In this document: one piece after another, positions 9,857-21,729 of the stretch
Position numbering within the stretch: the stretch's first letter is position 1
How the letters are laid out: each line of letters opens with the position of its first letter
From: Spongilla lacustris
Taxonomy: Eukaryota > Porifera > Demospongiae > Spongillida > Spongillidae
DNA: 64,000 bases
Assembly: GCA_949361645.1 (NCBI GenBank)
Contig: OX442416.1
Span: 16,134,674 to 16,198,673, forward strand
Direction of reading: 5' to 3'
Notes under the pieces: generated by a model
What the model saw: the letters and a program-made list of their open reading frames with translations, nothing else
Databases searched by the model: none
Told to the model about the DNA's origin: nothing
Translations under genes and position numbers: made by a program

Positions 9857-11285
9857 CAGGGGCTGATCCAGAGAGGGTGGATAGGGTGGCTAGCCACCCA
9901 CCCCCCCCCCCCCCCTCAAATAATTATTTACCAATTCTAAAATATACTGATTGAGAACTATCAGCAATTTCTGTTTGTGGGCTAATAGCTTTTCTGTTCA
10001 ACAGCTTCCATTTAGGGGTGAAAAAAAGATGATGACGCTTTTTTTTTTTTTTGTGCGATCAGATGTTTATTTTGATGCATGCATAATAATTGTGACTAGT
10101 GCATAGCACAAAAGTAAAATCAATGTAAGCATATAGTTGCCAGTGCACATCTTTAAACTGCATGATAATACTAAGTTACCAAATATGTAAATCATTTACA
10201 CAAAAACATCATATGAAAGTTGTGATTTACTCATACATGTGTACAACACTGATTTACCACACAACTTTCTATGGTGCATTTGTGTGAATGATTGATACTC
10301 CTAAATAAAGAAAACTTCAAAATTAAATCTATAATTATTTGCATTGCTTGGTACCTGCCATGCATTTAGTTTCTGTCTCAAAGTAGTTTAGGTGCTTTTG
10401 TGTACTCACCATTTACAAACCATAATACATGTACATGTAGATCCGAGAAATTATTTGAAAAATATTCCAAGATAGATTCTCATGTACGATCATTTGATTG
10501 TGCATGCATAGCTAAATCCTACAGGATTTGTGAATTAACAGCCACAGTATTGATACCTCCTTGAGACGTCCTTCATGTTAGAGCCATTTATAATCTTGAA
10601 GCCAACGTCTCTGAAATTTAGCCTGTTTCCTTTTCCTTACTCCAGCAATACTAAATCATACTGCATATTAAAATAAAAAACAGCATCTGCAAGCCTGTCT
10701 TGCTCAGATATCAGTACTGATATATTTCATTATCATTTAATGTTCTTGACTGTCAGATTGCATCTTGTACAGACATCCTGAGCAGGATCCTATTCCTCTG
10801 ACTGCTCCTCATGTCTGCATGATCAGTGTTTGGAAGTTCAGCCGAGGAGGTTTTACACCCGTCATTTAGATGCTGATTGAGATATACATGTATACTGCTC
10901 CCAGATCAGAATCTGTATCGGCATCATCATCCATAGATTCGGACTCGTAGGATACACAAGTAACTGGTAGGCCAGATACTGATGGCTCGCTGTGATCAGG
11001 ACCTTTGAGTATTTCACTTTCCGAGTTGAACTTGAAAAAGTCCAATAAGGACTTGCACTTCAACATCTTTGACGGAAAGCAGGCAAAATGAACTCAGTGA
11101 AAAATCTGATACGATGAGTGCACCTGTCCTAAAGAAAACACTTTTTCATGCATAAGATATCTACCGCCAGTAAAAAAAACTTCCGCGGTTCGCGCGGGAG
11201 GGGGCACATCCCCCTCCCGCACCCACCCCCTTTTACCACCCCGGGTCCAGCCACCCCCCCTCCTAAATTCCTGGATCAGCGCCTG
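9857..11285. mobile_element. TIR transposon, CAG...CTG family, TSD TATGA, inserted in RT relic
   Basis: Begins CAGGGGCTGATCCAG and ends CTGGATCAGCGCCTG, flanked by TATGA at 9852-9856 and 11286-11290. It interrupts RT relic copy 1; copy 2 at 12.1-12.4 kb shows the uninterrupted arrangement. A GC-rich near-terminal segment (TCGCGCGGGA, GGGGCACATCCCCCTCCCGC) is shared with the member at 46.6 kb. The minus strand carries remains of a transposase (separate entry), so this copy looks like a decayed longer element. Confidence 0.78.
10500..11066 (-). pseudogene. Decayed transposase N-terminus inside the TATGA-flanked element
   Basis: From 11066 leftward an open frame starts MLKCKSLLDFFKF, which resembles the PCNA-binding (QxxLxxFF-like) start of several DNA transposases, followed by an acidic Ser/Asp-rich stretch (ESESMDDDADTDSDL). 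Further left, near 10650-10540, comes KFQRRWLQDYKWL, similar to the start of TTF-type zinc fingers found in some hAT transposases. Frames between the two blocks are broken by stops and no catalytic core remains. The assignment to a TTF/hAT transposase is an inference from these two short blocks and from the element termini. Confidence 0.4.
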
Positions 11286-11345
11286 TATGACTTGAACCTG
11301 GTGTCATGGCAAGCCATGCTGGATGACCGAAATTACTTGCAGTAG

Positions 11346-12070
11346 CAACAGCCATCGTAATAAAGCAAGTGGTTATCGTTTACATGTATAGACGTAAATA
11401 AACATACAAGCGTTACGTATACGTATAATTAAAGTGTGTGCGTGTGTGGGGGGGGGTATAAGTGGCTGGGAGGTGGGGGGGGGGGGGGGGGGGAGGGCAA
11501 ACAGTAACATTCTCTCGATCGTCTTTAGGTGGCTCGCCTGTACACGGCACCCAACTATATATTATTCCTGACCCAACCAATGCCAAATTCTTTTGCCTTA
11601 CCGACGGCCAGGCCAGTTGCATACAGTGGTTTCCCATGCATCCTTACTTACACGCTATCCTTCTTACTGCTTTTATGCTATCGATCCTTCTTACTTTCGG
11701 GATCTGCTTTGTTCTTCTCTCAAATGTTCCTTTTTTACGTGCTTTCACAAAACGGTCTTTCGGAGCGCAAGCCTCATCGCGCGACTCGTCAACACAACAG
11801 TCATCATTTAACTTGGCAGGTAGTCGTCTTTGCACGATTCTTTTTCTCTTCACGATCGACGTGACTGTAGTTTGAAGTAAAGAAAGCTGCTTAGCTAAGC
11901 AGTAATTGCTAGGCATATACATGCATGTATATGTGCAGACGTACATTGAACTTCAACTGGACTGAGAACGAGGGACGGACGCTAGCCTCGTTCCCAGTCC
12001 AATTGAATTACATGTACATGTACTTTTGGTCATGTGTTTTTTGTTTTATGATTTAACGTAGCATGATATT
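11346..12070. other. No gene recognised; G19 run
   Basis: Contains G19 at 11475-11493 and a short inverted pair around 11960-12000 (GACTGAGAACGAGG against CCTCGTTCCCAGTC). Open frames at 11.46-11.95 kb overlap on both strands without domain signals. Confidence 0.35.
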
Positions 12071-12074
12071 TTTG

Positions 12075-12525
12075 TAAAACGCTCTAACAGCTAGCAAAGC
12101 ACCACAGGAGTTGGATATCTTCCTCTCTGGACCAAGCTTGGCTGCTCTTTCAAACAACAAACCAAATGGTCCATCTGATGTTCACCTCATTGAGGTAGGT
12201 GAGGTACTGACAGGGCTCACCAGCAAATGTCTATGCCATCTCATCACAGTTACAGCAGCAGACTTCTTTCAACCTTTGCAGTTGGGAGTAGCCTGCCCAC
12301 AGGGTGCTGAACAAATGGTCCACCACTTCAGGAGCTGCATCGAGGACCATTGTTCTGTTAAGAACTTTGTAGTACTCAAGGTTAACATGACTTTAACCTG
12401 GTGTCATGGCAAGCCATGTTAGATGACTGTGCCCAGCATTTCCTGGAATTACTTGTATGGACTTTGTGGTGCTAAAGCCAGCACCCACCCCTATAGGGCA
12501 CCAACTGGGGATACTTACCTCACAG
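12075..12525 (+). pseudogene. Reverse-transcriptase relic, copy 2 (left piece)
   Basis: Reads SNNKPNGPSD, GEVLTGLTSKCLCHLI, LGVACPQGAEQMVHH and FVVLKVNMT (the region leading into the first catalytic Asp, here replaced by Asn), then shifts frame but continues with recognisable words (SWQAMLDDCAQHF). It stops at the 8-base duplication CCTCACAG, where a hAT-like transposon begins, and resumes at 16358. A frameshift and stop codons show it is dead. Confidence 0.65.
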
Positions 12526-12667
12526 TAGGGTGTGTAACCTCCCCTGAATAATGAAAATCGATTTTTCCGAATACTTTTAAAACACTAATCGATTTTTCCG
12601 AATAGGTTTTGACAATTTGCCAGCCGAATACCTTGGTTATTCAGGTTTTCTGCTCATTGAGCCACCT

Positions 12668-12995
12668 AAATGCACACATCACACCAGAGACCCTCCTACA
12701 GCTACCTACATCACACCATATACCCTCAGCACACAAACACACCTACCCCCATCACACCAGATGCCCTCAGCACACAAACACACCTACCCATCACACCAGA
12801 AGCCTTCAGCACACAAACACACCTACCCCCATCACACCAGATGCCCTCATGAGGCACACAACCATAGCTACCTCCATCACACCAGACACCCTACTACAAC
12901 TAACCACATTACACCAGATCAATACCCTCAGCATGCATCCACAGCTACCCACATCACACCAGATGCACTCTGCACACAACCACAGCTACCTACAT
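12668..12995. repeat. Minisatellite of about 39 bp, about 8 degenerate units
   Basis: Units carry CATCACACCAGATGCCCTC and AGCACACAAACACACCTACC. The Thr/His/Pro-rich open frames across it are low-complexity by-products. Confidence 0.8.
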
Positions 12996-13310
12996 AGGCC
13001 TAAATTGCTTGGCCTAACCACATACCTAGTTGGGCGTGTCCTGACCTAAGTTATGGCTTTACCAGTACCTACAGTCTACAGATGTACACATCGCACTTGA
13101 TGCCAACAGAATAGAACCACAGATGACGTTTACGCACCACCAGCTAGCCATGCAGCCTCCATTTCAGTTTTGAAAATACTAGTAACTCGATCGCGGCAAT
13201 AGAGATTGATTCAAGAAGCCAAATGATTCGAAATACACTAAGCGAACTGACTTTAATTTGTTGCTGGAGCTGTCCGTCGTCATGACACGTGAAGAGGGAG
13301 ATCTCTTTTG

Positions 13311-14310
13311 GCTAGGGTAAATTAAGGTAATTTCGCCAGGGGGGAGTGTTCGCCACCCTTAACTTCAAACGCGGCACTAGGGCTTACCTGACGTTTTAAT
13401 ATCGCAGCAAAATATGGAAATATTAGTACATGGAGTCTGTGTTTACGGCCCACAGTTGAAGTTCTATTAGTTATTTCGGTTCTTACAAAAAAAATATCAA
13501 AAACTAAGCTACTTCAATTTTCGGCAAAAGTGGTGCGGTAAACAACGCGCAATTGGAAGTGTGTTTACCTGGTGCAAGTCGCTGTCCGTAAAATACGTAG
13601 TCATGATCTGTTTAAAATCTTGTTATTAGAGAAGAGTGGTGATTTCTGTACAATATATGTAGTTCTATTTGTTATGAAACTTACTAGCTTGGGAATTAGG
13701 GTGGGTGGCGGAGACTCCAATCGTAAATTACGCTATTAAGCAGTAGTCGCCACCCCTGGCGACTACTCAAACTTTCTGAAATGACGAAGTGAGAATAGCC
13801 AAAATAGCTACCATTAGGCCTATAAATGTTTGCTACCAATTATATATAAGCACTGTAAGCTGTTCATGTTGGGAAGGAGTGTTCGCCATGGGGGCGTGGC
13901 CTCCTTTCCCATACACACAGAATGGGATGTGCATAAATATATTTTTTTCCTGACACTTAATGCTTCAAATGGTTTCTTTTTGTTTCTGGCTTTCTAATTA
14001 AACTCAGTTCAGTTGCTTGAGCCAACTCGAGCCCTTGGATCTGTATGTTTTAACTAACTGCAAGCCACGGATGTACAAATGGAAGCCGTTCTATCCAAAA
14101 AAAATACAGCATCGCAAAGAAAGACTCCCAGGGCGTTTATAGGGCTACAGTGAACAAGCTTACTTGTTTTAGCAACGTCCTATGTAAAAACCACTTTTGT
14201 TACACTTCGCAACAACGAAATACAGGGGGTGGCGAACACTCCAAAATCGACGTGGCGAAAGCCCAACAGGGGTGGCGACTATACCTGAAATACGCTTAAT
14301 TGGATAAAAA
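13311..14310. mobile_element. Possible nested TIR element with GGTGGCGAACACTCC words
   Basis: The left end (AATTAAGGTAATTTCGCC, then AGTGTTCGCCACCC) is a partial inverted match to the right end (GGTGGCGAACACTCC, then GAAATACGCTTAATT). Related words occur at 13690-13770 and 13870. Boundaries and target duplication are not resolved. Confidence 0.3.
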
Positions 14311-14326
14311 CCACTGTTTTATTTTG

Positions 14327-15833
14327 GGGTCAAACTTAACCAATCCATCACACATGTGTCTGAGTTTCAGAAACAAAATATATCCATGAACTAAACATAC
14401 TAACATACATGAGAATATAAATTATTAACTCTTGACCTCAATGATTTCATGCGTTATGAGTTGACCACAATTCTAACCACTTACGTAAACAATGACTATT
14501 ATCTTTTTCTACGTAAGAGCTTTTGTGACCTTTTTTTTACATGTACAGCTGGCATCTATAGCTACCTTCCTATCTTTCAAATTCAGCTTAGGAACCGAAA
14601 TATAAGTGCCAATATCAATTTGAAGCCTAGTTTTTACTACCAATCATAAACGGACACTTTTTTCTCATTTTTTCTTCAAGCAATATTAAGTACCTAGTCT
14701 TGGTGTCCTACGTTCAAGATTGCTTAATGGAATGCCAAGGTGTTGTTGAACTGCATTGCGCTGAAGTAGAAATGTAGATGACTCTTAATAATCCTTACCA
14801 AGGCGATAATTAACCGCTAGCAAAACAGATAAGTGGGTGTGTCACTATAGCCCGCTAGCTCAAGCCTGCCGATGCATTGTTCACATTCGTCGGCGCATTC
14901 TAACAAAGGTTCTTTGCGCGCAAAAATGCACAATGAACATACACGTGGGCTGGCTTGCAAGCAGGCCACGCGCCAGATATTATTCTGTTTTTTGCCCGAG
15001 CTCGTTTTTTGCCACTAAGAAATGCCGTCTAAGTTCCGTCTGCACTGCTGCGATCCATTGAGCTGTCACATGAGAAAACAAACGCCTCAATGGATCGCAG
15101 CAGTGCAGACGGAACTTAGACGGCATTTCTTAGTGGCAAAAAACGAGCTCGGGCAAAAAACAGAATAATATCTGGCGCGCGGCATGCAGGCAAGCCACCC
15201 ATACGTGTATGTTCATTGTGCAATTTTGCGCGCAAAGAGCCTTTGTTAGAATGCGCCGACGAATGTGAACAATGCATCGGCAGGCTTGAGCTAGCGGGCA
15301 ATGAAATGCTATAGTGACACACCCACTTATCTGTTTTGCTAGCGGTTAATTATCGCCTTGGTAAGGATTCTTAAGAGTCATCTACATTTCTACTTCAGCG
15401 CAATGCAGTTCAACAACACCTTGGCATTCCATTAAGCAATCTTGAACGTAGGACACCAAGACTAGGTACTTAATATTGCTTGAAGAAAAAATGAGAAAAA
15501 AGTGTCCGTTTATGATTGGTAGTAAAAACTAGGCTTCAAATTGATATTGGCACTTATATTTCGGTTCCTAAGCTGAATTTGAAAGATAGGAAGGTAGCTA
15601 TAGATGCCAGCTGTACATGTTTAAAAAAAGGTCACAAAGGCTCTTACGTAAAAAAAGATAATAGTCATTGTTTACATAAGTGGTTAGAATTGTGGTCAAC
15701 TCATAACGCATGAAATCATTGAGATCAAGAGTTAGTAATTTATATTCTTACGTATGTTAGTATGTTTAGTTCATGGATATATTTTGTTTCTGAAACTCAG
15801 ACACATGTGTGATGGATTGGTTAAGTTTGACCC
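14327..15833. repeat. 1.5-kb near-perfect palindrome (long foldback)
   Basis: Arms of about 740 bases run from GGGTCAAACTTAACC at 14327 inward to GCGATCCATTGAG near 15062, and back out from CTCAATGGATCGC near 15091 to GGTTAAGTTTGACCC at 15833. The centre is only about 28 bases. The arms differ by scattered substitutions and small indels (for example around 14790 against 15365, and 14955 against 15182), so this is an evolved structure and not simply a perfect assembly duplicate. It lies inside the hAT-like element. No gene is visible in the arms and no clear target duplication was found. Confidence 0.88.
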
Positions 15834-16357
15834 TTAAATGTTTGGAACACTTTTTTGGAGAAACAAAGCGATAATAGTGTAGAATAAGGACTGAGGATCT
15901 CTTGAAACCAAGTATGTTTGAAGCACTACCCGTCCTTTTTTTTAATATGTAAGAATACCGATATCGGTACTCGCGGTTGGCGAACACTACTTAATTGACC
16001 CTACATGTAGTTCAAATTACTGCCCGTAATACATGTATTAGATCTCGTCCCCACGTGTTTATTTATAGTAACAACAGTGACGTTATAACGTTAAATTAGA
16101 AATTATTGTCGTACATGTAATATCGTAAACGCGTATCCGGATATCGTCATAAAAATGTATTCGAATAATGGGCGAATTGTCGATGCGGACGACGAATACC
16201 TAAGTACCTCCGAATGGAGATGCACAAACCGGTTATTTCGAATAGAACAAATCCAATAATCGATTTTTCCGAGTAATGCTAAATTACTATTCGAACGGAT
16301 AGGTTTTTGCGAATATCCGAATAACCCGAATAACCTGATAACCGGTTACACACCCTA

Positions 16358-16700
16358 CCTCACAGGTGGGAGTCCAGCAGCTAGGGGGATCTGCTGGGCC
16401 CCTTTATGTTTGCTCTTGTTCCCCAATGAATAGTAACCATGATGTACACTTATGAAGAATGTGATGATTTGTCTCACAGTGCTTGGTATTTAGATGATGC
16501 ATGGCTCACTGGCAGGCCTTTAATTGTACTGAGAGCTTTGAATAGTTGGCTCACAAGGCCTACTACTTTGGTTTAACGTAAACCTCATAAAGTGTTTATG
16601 TAGCCGGAGACTTTTCTTATTTCCCCAATGCAATTCAGACCTCCATCAGGAAATGGAAGATAAAAGAAATTAGAAGCTGAAATACATTATTCTAAGCTTG
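16358..16700 (+). pseudogene. Reverse-transcriptase relic, copy 2 (right piece, with YLDD)
   Basis: Directly after the second CCTCACAG the frame reads VGVQQ and GPLYVCSCSP, then AWYLDDAWLTG at about 16479-16511. YLDD is the catalytic YxDD box of reverse transcriptase, at the expected distance from VQQ. Stops and frameshifts follow and homology fades toward 16700. It is the continuation of 12075-12525. Confidence 0.65.
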
Positions 16701-18010
16701 AACCATGAGTCTATGGAAGAAAGGTGGGAAGCTAACTCAGAAGCACATTGATACTTTCATCCCCACTGTGTATTTTTATTAGCCAAACAGGTCTGCTGAC
16801 AAAATTAAAGGTGCAGAAGGTGTATAATGTGGTATTTAGAACTAGCTGGTGCTGGTAAAGAGATGGCAGGTGCAGGTAATTGGTGAGCAAAAGCTTGCAG
16901 TAGGACCATGCTGGTATCAAGCTTGCAGCAGTGATTTGAATATGGCATTGGCACACAGAGCAAGCTGAAGGCAATGAGATATAGCATTCATTTTATTGTC
17001 AAGTCAGCAGCTTCAAAATCTAAACAAGGTTCCTTTTATTTTTACAAAGTGCCAAAGACCTGTCTTACTAACCTCTTATTATTGGAAGTGGTTCATTACT
17101 TACTGGTACTTGAAATTACTTCCCTACTCAGATTTATATAAAGCATGTCTGATTTTTGTTGTCCTTGAAGGGGTCTATATGTATCCATATTTTCTGAATG
17201 GTTAGCCTTTTCTACAGTACAATCAATTTTAGGATACATTTTAGTACCTATGTGTGTACATGACTTTGTGTAGAGAGTAAATAATATTTAATGTTTTGAT
17301 GAAGGGCAAATGGCAGCAGATCCTTCAAGAGTCTGGAGTATGACATCATCTGTTAATGGATGTTTATAAATCATGAGCACAAATTTGAAAAGCAATTTGC
17401 CACAACTACGAATGCTATTGAATTGGCAATTCATCATATGGGCTTTTAGTTTAACAAAAGTTTATATTGTGGCAGCATTGCCCTCGTTGACATGTACAAC
17501 TGATTAAAAAGTGTGGCTCTGATTTTAATGTATTATTAATATACCCTACTCCTCATCATGCATTTCCTTGCAACTAATGCAGTAAGTTCAAGTATACCCT
17601 AAATCTCATCATGCATTTCCTTGCAACTAATAAATTCAAGCCAACATTTAAACTGCAGGTCGTGTCTTACTACTACCTTCTATTTGAGCGTTATTCTCAT
17701 ATTTCCAATATTAGTTGTTGGTGTACATGTATGGATGACTGTTAAAAAAGTACAATCAATGTTTGGTTTGTTGATGAACTGGTCATACAGGTTGGCTAAA
17801 ACAAGTGCCCTATGTTTTTAAACCATAAAGCAATCAGACTCTGCAAGTACAAAGGTTGTTCATCAATGCATGCACATAAATATACACATGCACAACTACT
17901 GTCACTTTGAAGATAAACTATTAGCTATATATAGTCTAATAACAATAATAAAATACTTCCTCATTTTAAAGATGATAGTACTACAAGTATACTCAGCATT
18001 TCATGCACTT
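16700..18010. other. Gene-free; partly duplicated flank of the receptor family
   Basis: Sequence around 17030-17160 (ACAAAGTGCCAAAGACCTG, CTGGTACTTGAAATTAC, TTGTCCTTGAAG) resembles 36980-37060 plus 37887-37940, downstream of the intact receptor paralogue, so the duplication included 3' flank. A tandem duplication of about 60 bases lies at 17540-17640 (CTCATCATGCATTTCCTTGC twice). Confidence 0.5.
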
Positions 18011-18011
18011 T

Positions 18012-18993
18012 TATCTTCATACAACAATGATCCCTCTCATCACAGACATCACCATTGACTCTGAAAGTGGTGGTGCTAACAGCATTGGTACCAGGAACTA
18101 CGAATTCACATCTCCTTTGAAATAATCCATCAATTCTTTCTCTGGCTTTGTCATATATCTCAAAAGCCTTGAGGATGGCCACAATGAGATGGTACAAGAC
18201 AGTCACGATCAACATCACTACATACAGACCCACCAAAACACCAACACATACCACAATGGGCTTTGTTTGGTCTGAACTTTGGTCTAGAATGTAAAATATT
18301 GACATAGCTAGTAAAAATATAGTTGAGGAGGTGAAAGCAGATCAATACTATTATAGAACTGATTGTACATATTGATGCATCTGTTACAATTATCAGACTT
18401 TTGAAGTGACTGTCTAAATGGCTCTATTTTTGCCTCAACTATGGTGAACAAGATCACCATGGTAGCCTGGATGGACAGAAGCAGAGATGGGTTTTCAGAA
18501 CTCAATATTGGATTTAGACTGTACATCACAACTAGAAGCCAAAGCCTTGCTCCCCAGCCACCATCGCCACTCCCCCTTATAGGGGGCATATACAATCATT
18601 GGTTTGATCTGATTGGCCTTCCTGTGGAGATAGTTGAACAGTCTGTTGTGTTCACTGTACCTTTCAATGATTGGAATGAAAGTCAGGGCAAAGGTACATA
18701 TATAGGGGACAATAAACAAGACACATGTCACCATGGCAACCACAAATATTTTACATGAAGGTATTCCATATTTCCATCATAGATCCACACATAAATATCA
18801 CCAGTGGACAGGTGGACTGTGGAATAGATGAAAACATCAATGACAGTTCTAAGTAGCTTGGAATATGACAAATAGATGAGAGTAGATATGACACCAACTG
18901 CTCTTTGTCCTATGATCTTGAAAACTCCTTGAAAACTCTATAAGCACATGACCTAGTGGAGGAGGTTGGAGATCGCTGAAGACAGTAGTGGCT
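18012..18993 (-). pseudogene. Beta-helix receptor pseudogene, membrane-domain half only
   Basis: Colinear with the membrane half of the paralogue at 38153-39120. It reads FALTFIPIIERYSEHNRLF, KANQIKPMI, LWLLVVMYSLNP, LSIQATMVILF, FYNSIDLL and VGVLVGLYVV. The frame changes at the GGG-AGC region near 18552 (one extra C), again near 18310, and near the C-terminus at about 18030 (one base lost). A small duplication (TTGAAAACTC twice) sits at about 18922-18940. The beta-helix half is absent and homology ends near 18993. Clearly dead. Confidence 0.85.
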
Positions 18994-20900
18994 ATTTAAT
19001 AATTAGTTAACATTTTTCATTTCCAAGTGTACTAATTTTGAACCACAGTAGAGTATTATTCAACTTCTAAGGTTTTGTAATTTAATGATGATAATATTAT
19101 CCAGGTTTTATCCTTTTAAATCAATTCCAAAGAAAGCCATTTCTATTGGTTATGTTCATTGCTGGTTAGTAATAATTCAACCCAAATTAGCAAGAAGTCA
19201 TACTGCATATCCACACATATAGGTGCAACATAGAATAGACATAGCAGAGGGCCACTGTAATATTAATTTAATGCCATTGATTCAATTTCACAGATACATG
19301 TTGTGTTATAAGCAGATATGAGTGGATCCACTTTGATGATTCACACAATAACCGCTATAAATAGATGGATTTTAATGCATCAAGAAAATATATAGTTGGT
19401 TGTAGTGTTGCAGTGTTACAATACAGCCTTCCAACTTATAGGAGAATGTACATGTATGCCCTGCAATTTACACAACATCAGTGATGAAGGTAAGGGAAGT
19501 TCAGTGTAATGCTAAAAAAGCATGGAACGTGCATGACAGTATCCTTGAAGGCCCAAAATAGAACTACAGTGGCCTACCATCACATATAGAAGCTGCATGA
19601 GGAGGTACTATGAGAATGATGCTTTTTTTAAGCATCATGTATACCATTGTCTTTTCAAAGTTATACCACAAAGTTACAATACCAAAAAAAAAGTGTTCCA
19701 ACTTAATTATAAAGAATGTCTTACAGCAACTACTGTTAGATGATCAGCTTCTCAAAGATATGCAATGAAGTGATTAAGTTCAAGAAAATCTATATGACAA
19801 TCCATTTTAGATTATTTGTGCTTATATGGAACTGTTGCAAGAGGCTGCTAAGATTTGCTTCATTACCCAATTACAACCTACAGTTTTGCATATTTTATAG
19901 CACAGTTTACAACAGGAAAGGATTCAGTTTACAATGGGAAAAGACTCATGACCAACATTTATTCCCCTGTTGAAAGTGCAAGGCTCAAAAGACACTCAAA
20001 GAATCAGTGGAGTCTACAGGTAAATTGAATTTTGGTACCAAAGTTGATAAGGGATAAGGACATTGTATCTGATGATGAAAATACAAGGTGTATATTCAGA
20101 AGCACAATTCATTCAAGGATTTGATTCAATGCACTGATAATGCAGTTGCTACATGTAACTAGATTTGGTAAGTGATATATTTAAATATTTTTTATAAAAT
20201 AAATATCTTCATAACAATTTTATGCATTAGGCTGTATCTTTCTCTGCAATGAAATGCAGCATAGAGCAAGATGTGCCTCATGATGTGTGATTCTAACTTC
20301 AACTATGCTGATTTGTACTTAAATGATGTAGACCAACAATTCAGCAACTTGTATGACTGCGACATTTTTGTACGTTTTGGTTTTTAAAGTCTATGAATAC
20401 ATGTACATTACTTCACCATGTAATGCCCTATCAGTTGACAGCATGATTGCAAATTAAAAGCCAGGACTGCATATTCACACAAGTAGCTATATAGGCAATT
20501 AAACACTATATACAAGCACTAGGCATAATAACAGCTCACTATGAGTTGAATTAGCTATATAGGAAGCAGATCTAGATGGCATATATGAATTGTCCATTGG
20601 TGACCTGCATTCTCTGCAGAAGGTATAGATGATAAAGCTTAAAAACATCTGTGCAGTGTAGTAGGGTGCATGCATGTGCACTTTGAAATGGTCAGTCCTT
20701 TTTGTTTTATTCTAGATTCCATTATTATATGCAGAGGGATGTGATAATTAGAGTGCGGGTTCCAAAATTCCTGGGAAAATGGCTACGTATACTGTATGCT
20801 ATACGATGCCTATTTTCGAAAAGGAGTTTCTTTGGATAAATATATACGGGGGTGCAACATTTCCAGGGATTCTAATTTTCCTGTGACATGGGGGGGGGTC
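18994..20900. other. No gene recognised
   Basis: AT-rich sequence with only short open frames on both strands and no domain-like motif. Confidence 0.45.
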
Positions 20901-20970
20901 ATACATACATACACACACTTACACACATGCACACACACACACACACATACATACATACATGTACATGTAC
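20901..20970. repeat. Imperfect CA/CATA microsatellite
   Basis: Runs of ACACAC and CATACATACATA with interruptions. Confidence 0.85.
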
Positions 20971-21729
20971 TGACTTTTTGCACGGATCAATTATTGCGTG
21001 ACATTCCCATGCCAAACAACCGCGACAGTGTACCAGATTGTTACCTACGCCGATCGAGGATGCTTATGGGAGAAGTGATAGATAATCGATATTCGGCGAT
21101 GCATGCTTTTTGTGTATAAAACGAAGCACATGTAACTGAGTCTGCAATTCTGCATGGAACTATGACGCGTGAATTTGTAATGCCTTGAGCTAATGTACCC
21201 GGGTTCGGTTTCAATTGCATGCCCTTGGGTGGCTTCACCCTCAGACGCTTGGTTTTTCACGAGGGCTCACCTTCACTGCATGGGCAATACAGCTTAAAAC
21301 GGCGAGAAGGTAAGCCAAATGCCCTAGCTTTATACATATATAGCCGCGCCTATTTAACAGTTTGATATACATGTATATATATCATGTATAATGATAATGT
21401 AATTATTATAAAATCGCCATGACCTGTTCAATGCAACCATAGATATTTAATTCCAATATGTATGATGCAACCATATTCGACCATTGGCTTTTGCGTTTCG
21501 AAACAAATGTGCTAGCCCTAGCCTATACAAGCCAAGTAATACGTTCTCGGGGGGGGGGGGGGGGGGGGGGGGGGGGAAGTTATGTGCAGCGCTAGCGCCC
21601 ATCCACGGTACAGCATTAGACATGCAATATATCACGCTTGCATGAAACAACTAATTATATAATCATTCACAATCAAAACAGTTCAGTAATGTACATGTAT
21701 ACCTAGGGTTTTCGGTGATCTCATCCCGT

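Larger units (their letters stand above)
12526..16357. mobile_element. 3.8-kb hAT-like transposon with 8-bp TSD CCTCACAG
   Basis: Termini TAGGGTGTGTAACC and GGTTACACACCCTA are exact inverted repeats. CCTCACAG flanks both sides (12518-12525 and 16358-16365). Eight-base duplications with TAGGG-type ends are hAT hallmarks. Removing the element rejoins the reverse-transcriptase relic in frame across the junction. Subterminal zones (12540-12630 and 16160-16345) are packed with TCGATTTTTCCGAATA and CGAATA words, probably transposase binding sites. No transposase is visible; the interior holds a minisatellite, possible nested insertions and a 1.5-kb palindrome. A non-autonomous composite. Confidence 0.88.

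Noticed and set aside
12609..13049. Thr/His/Pro open frames
   Set aside because: Produced by the 39-bp minisatellite in three frames at once.
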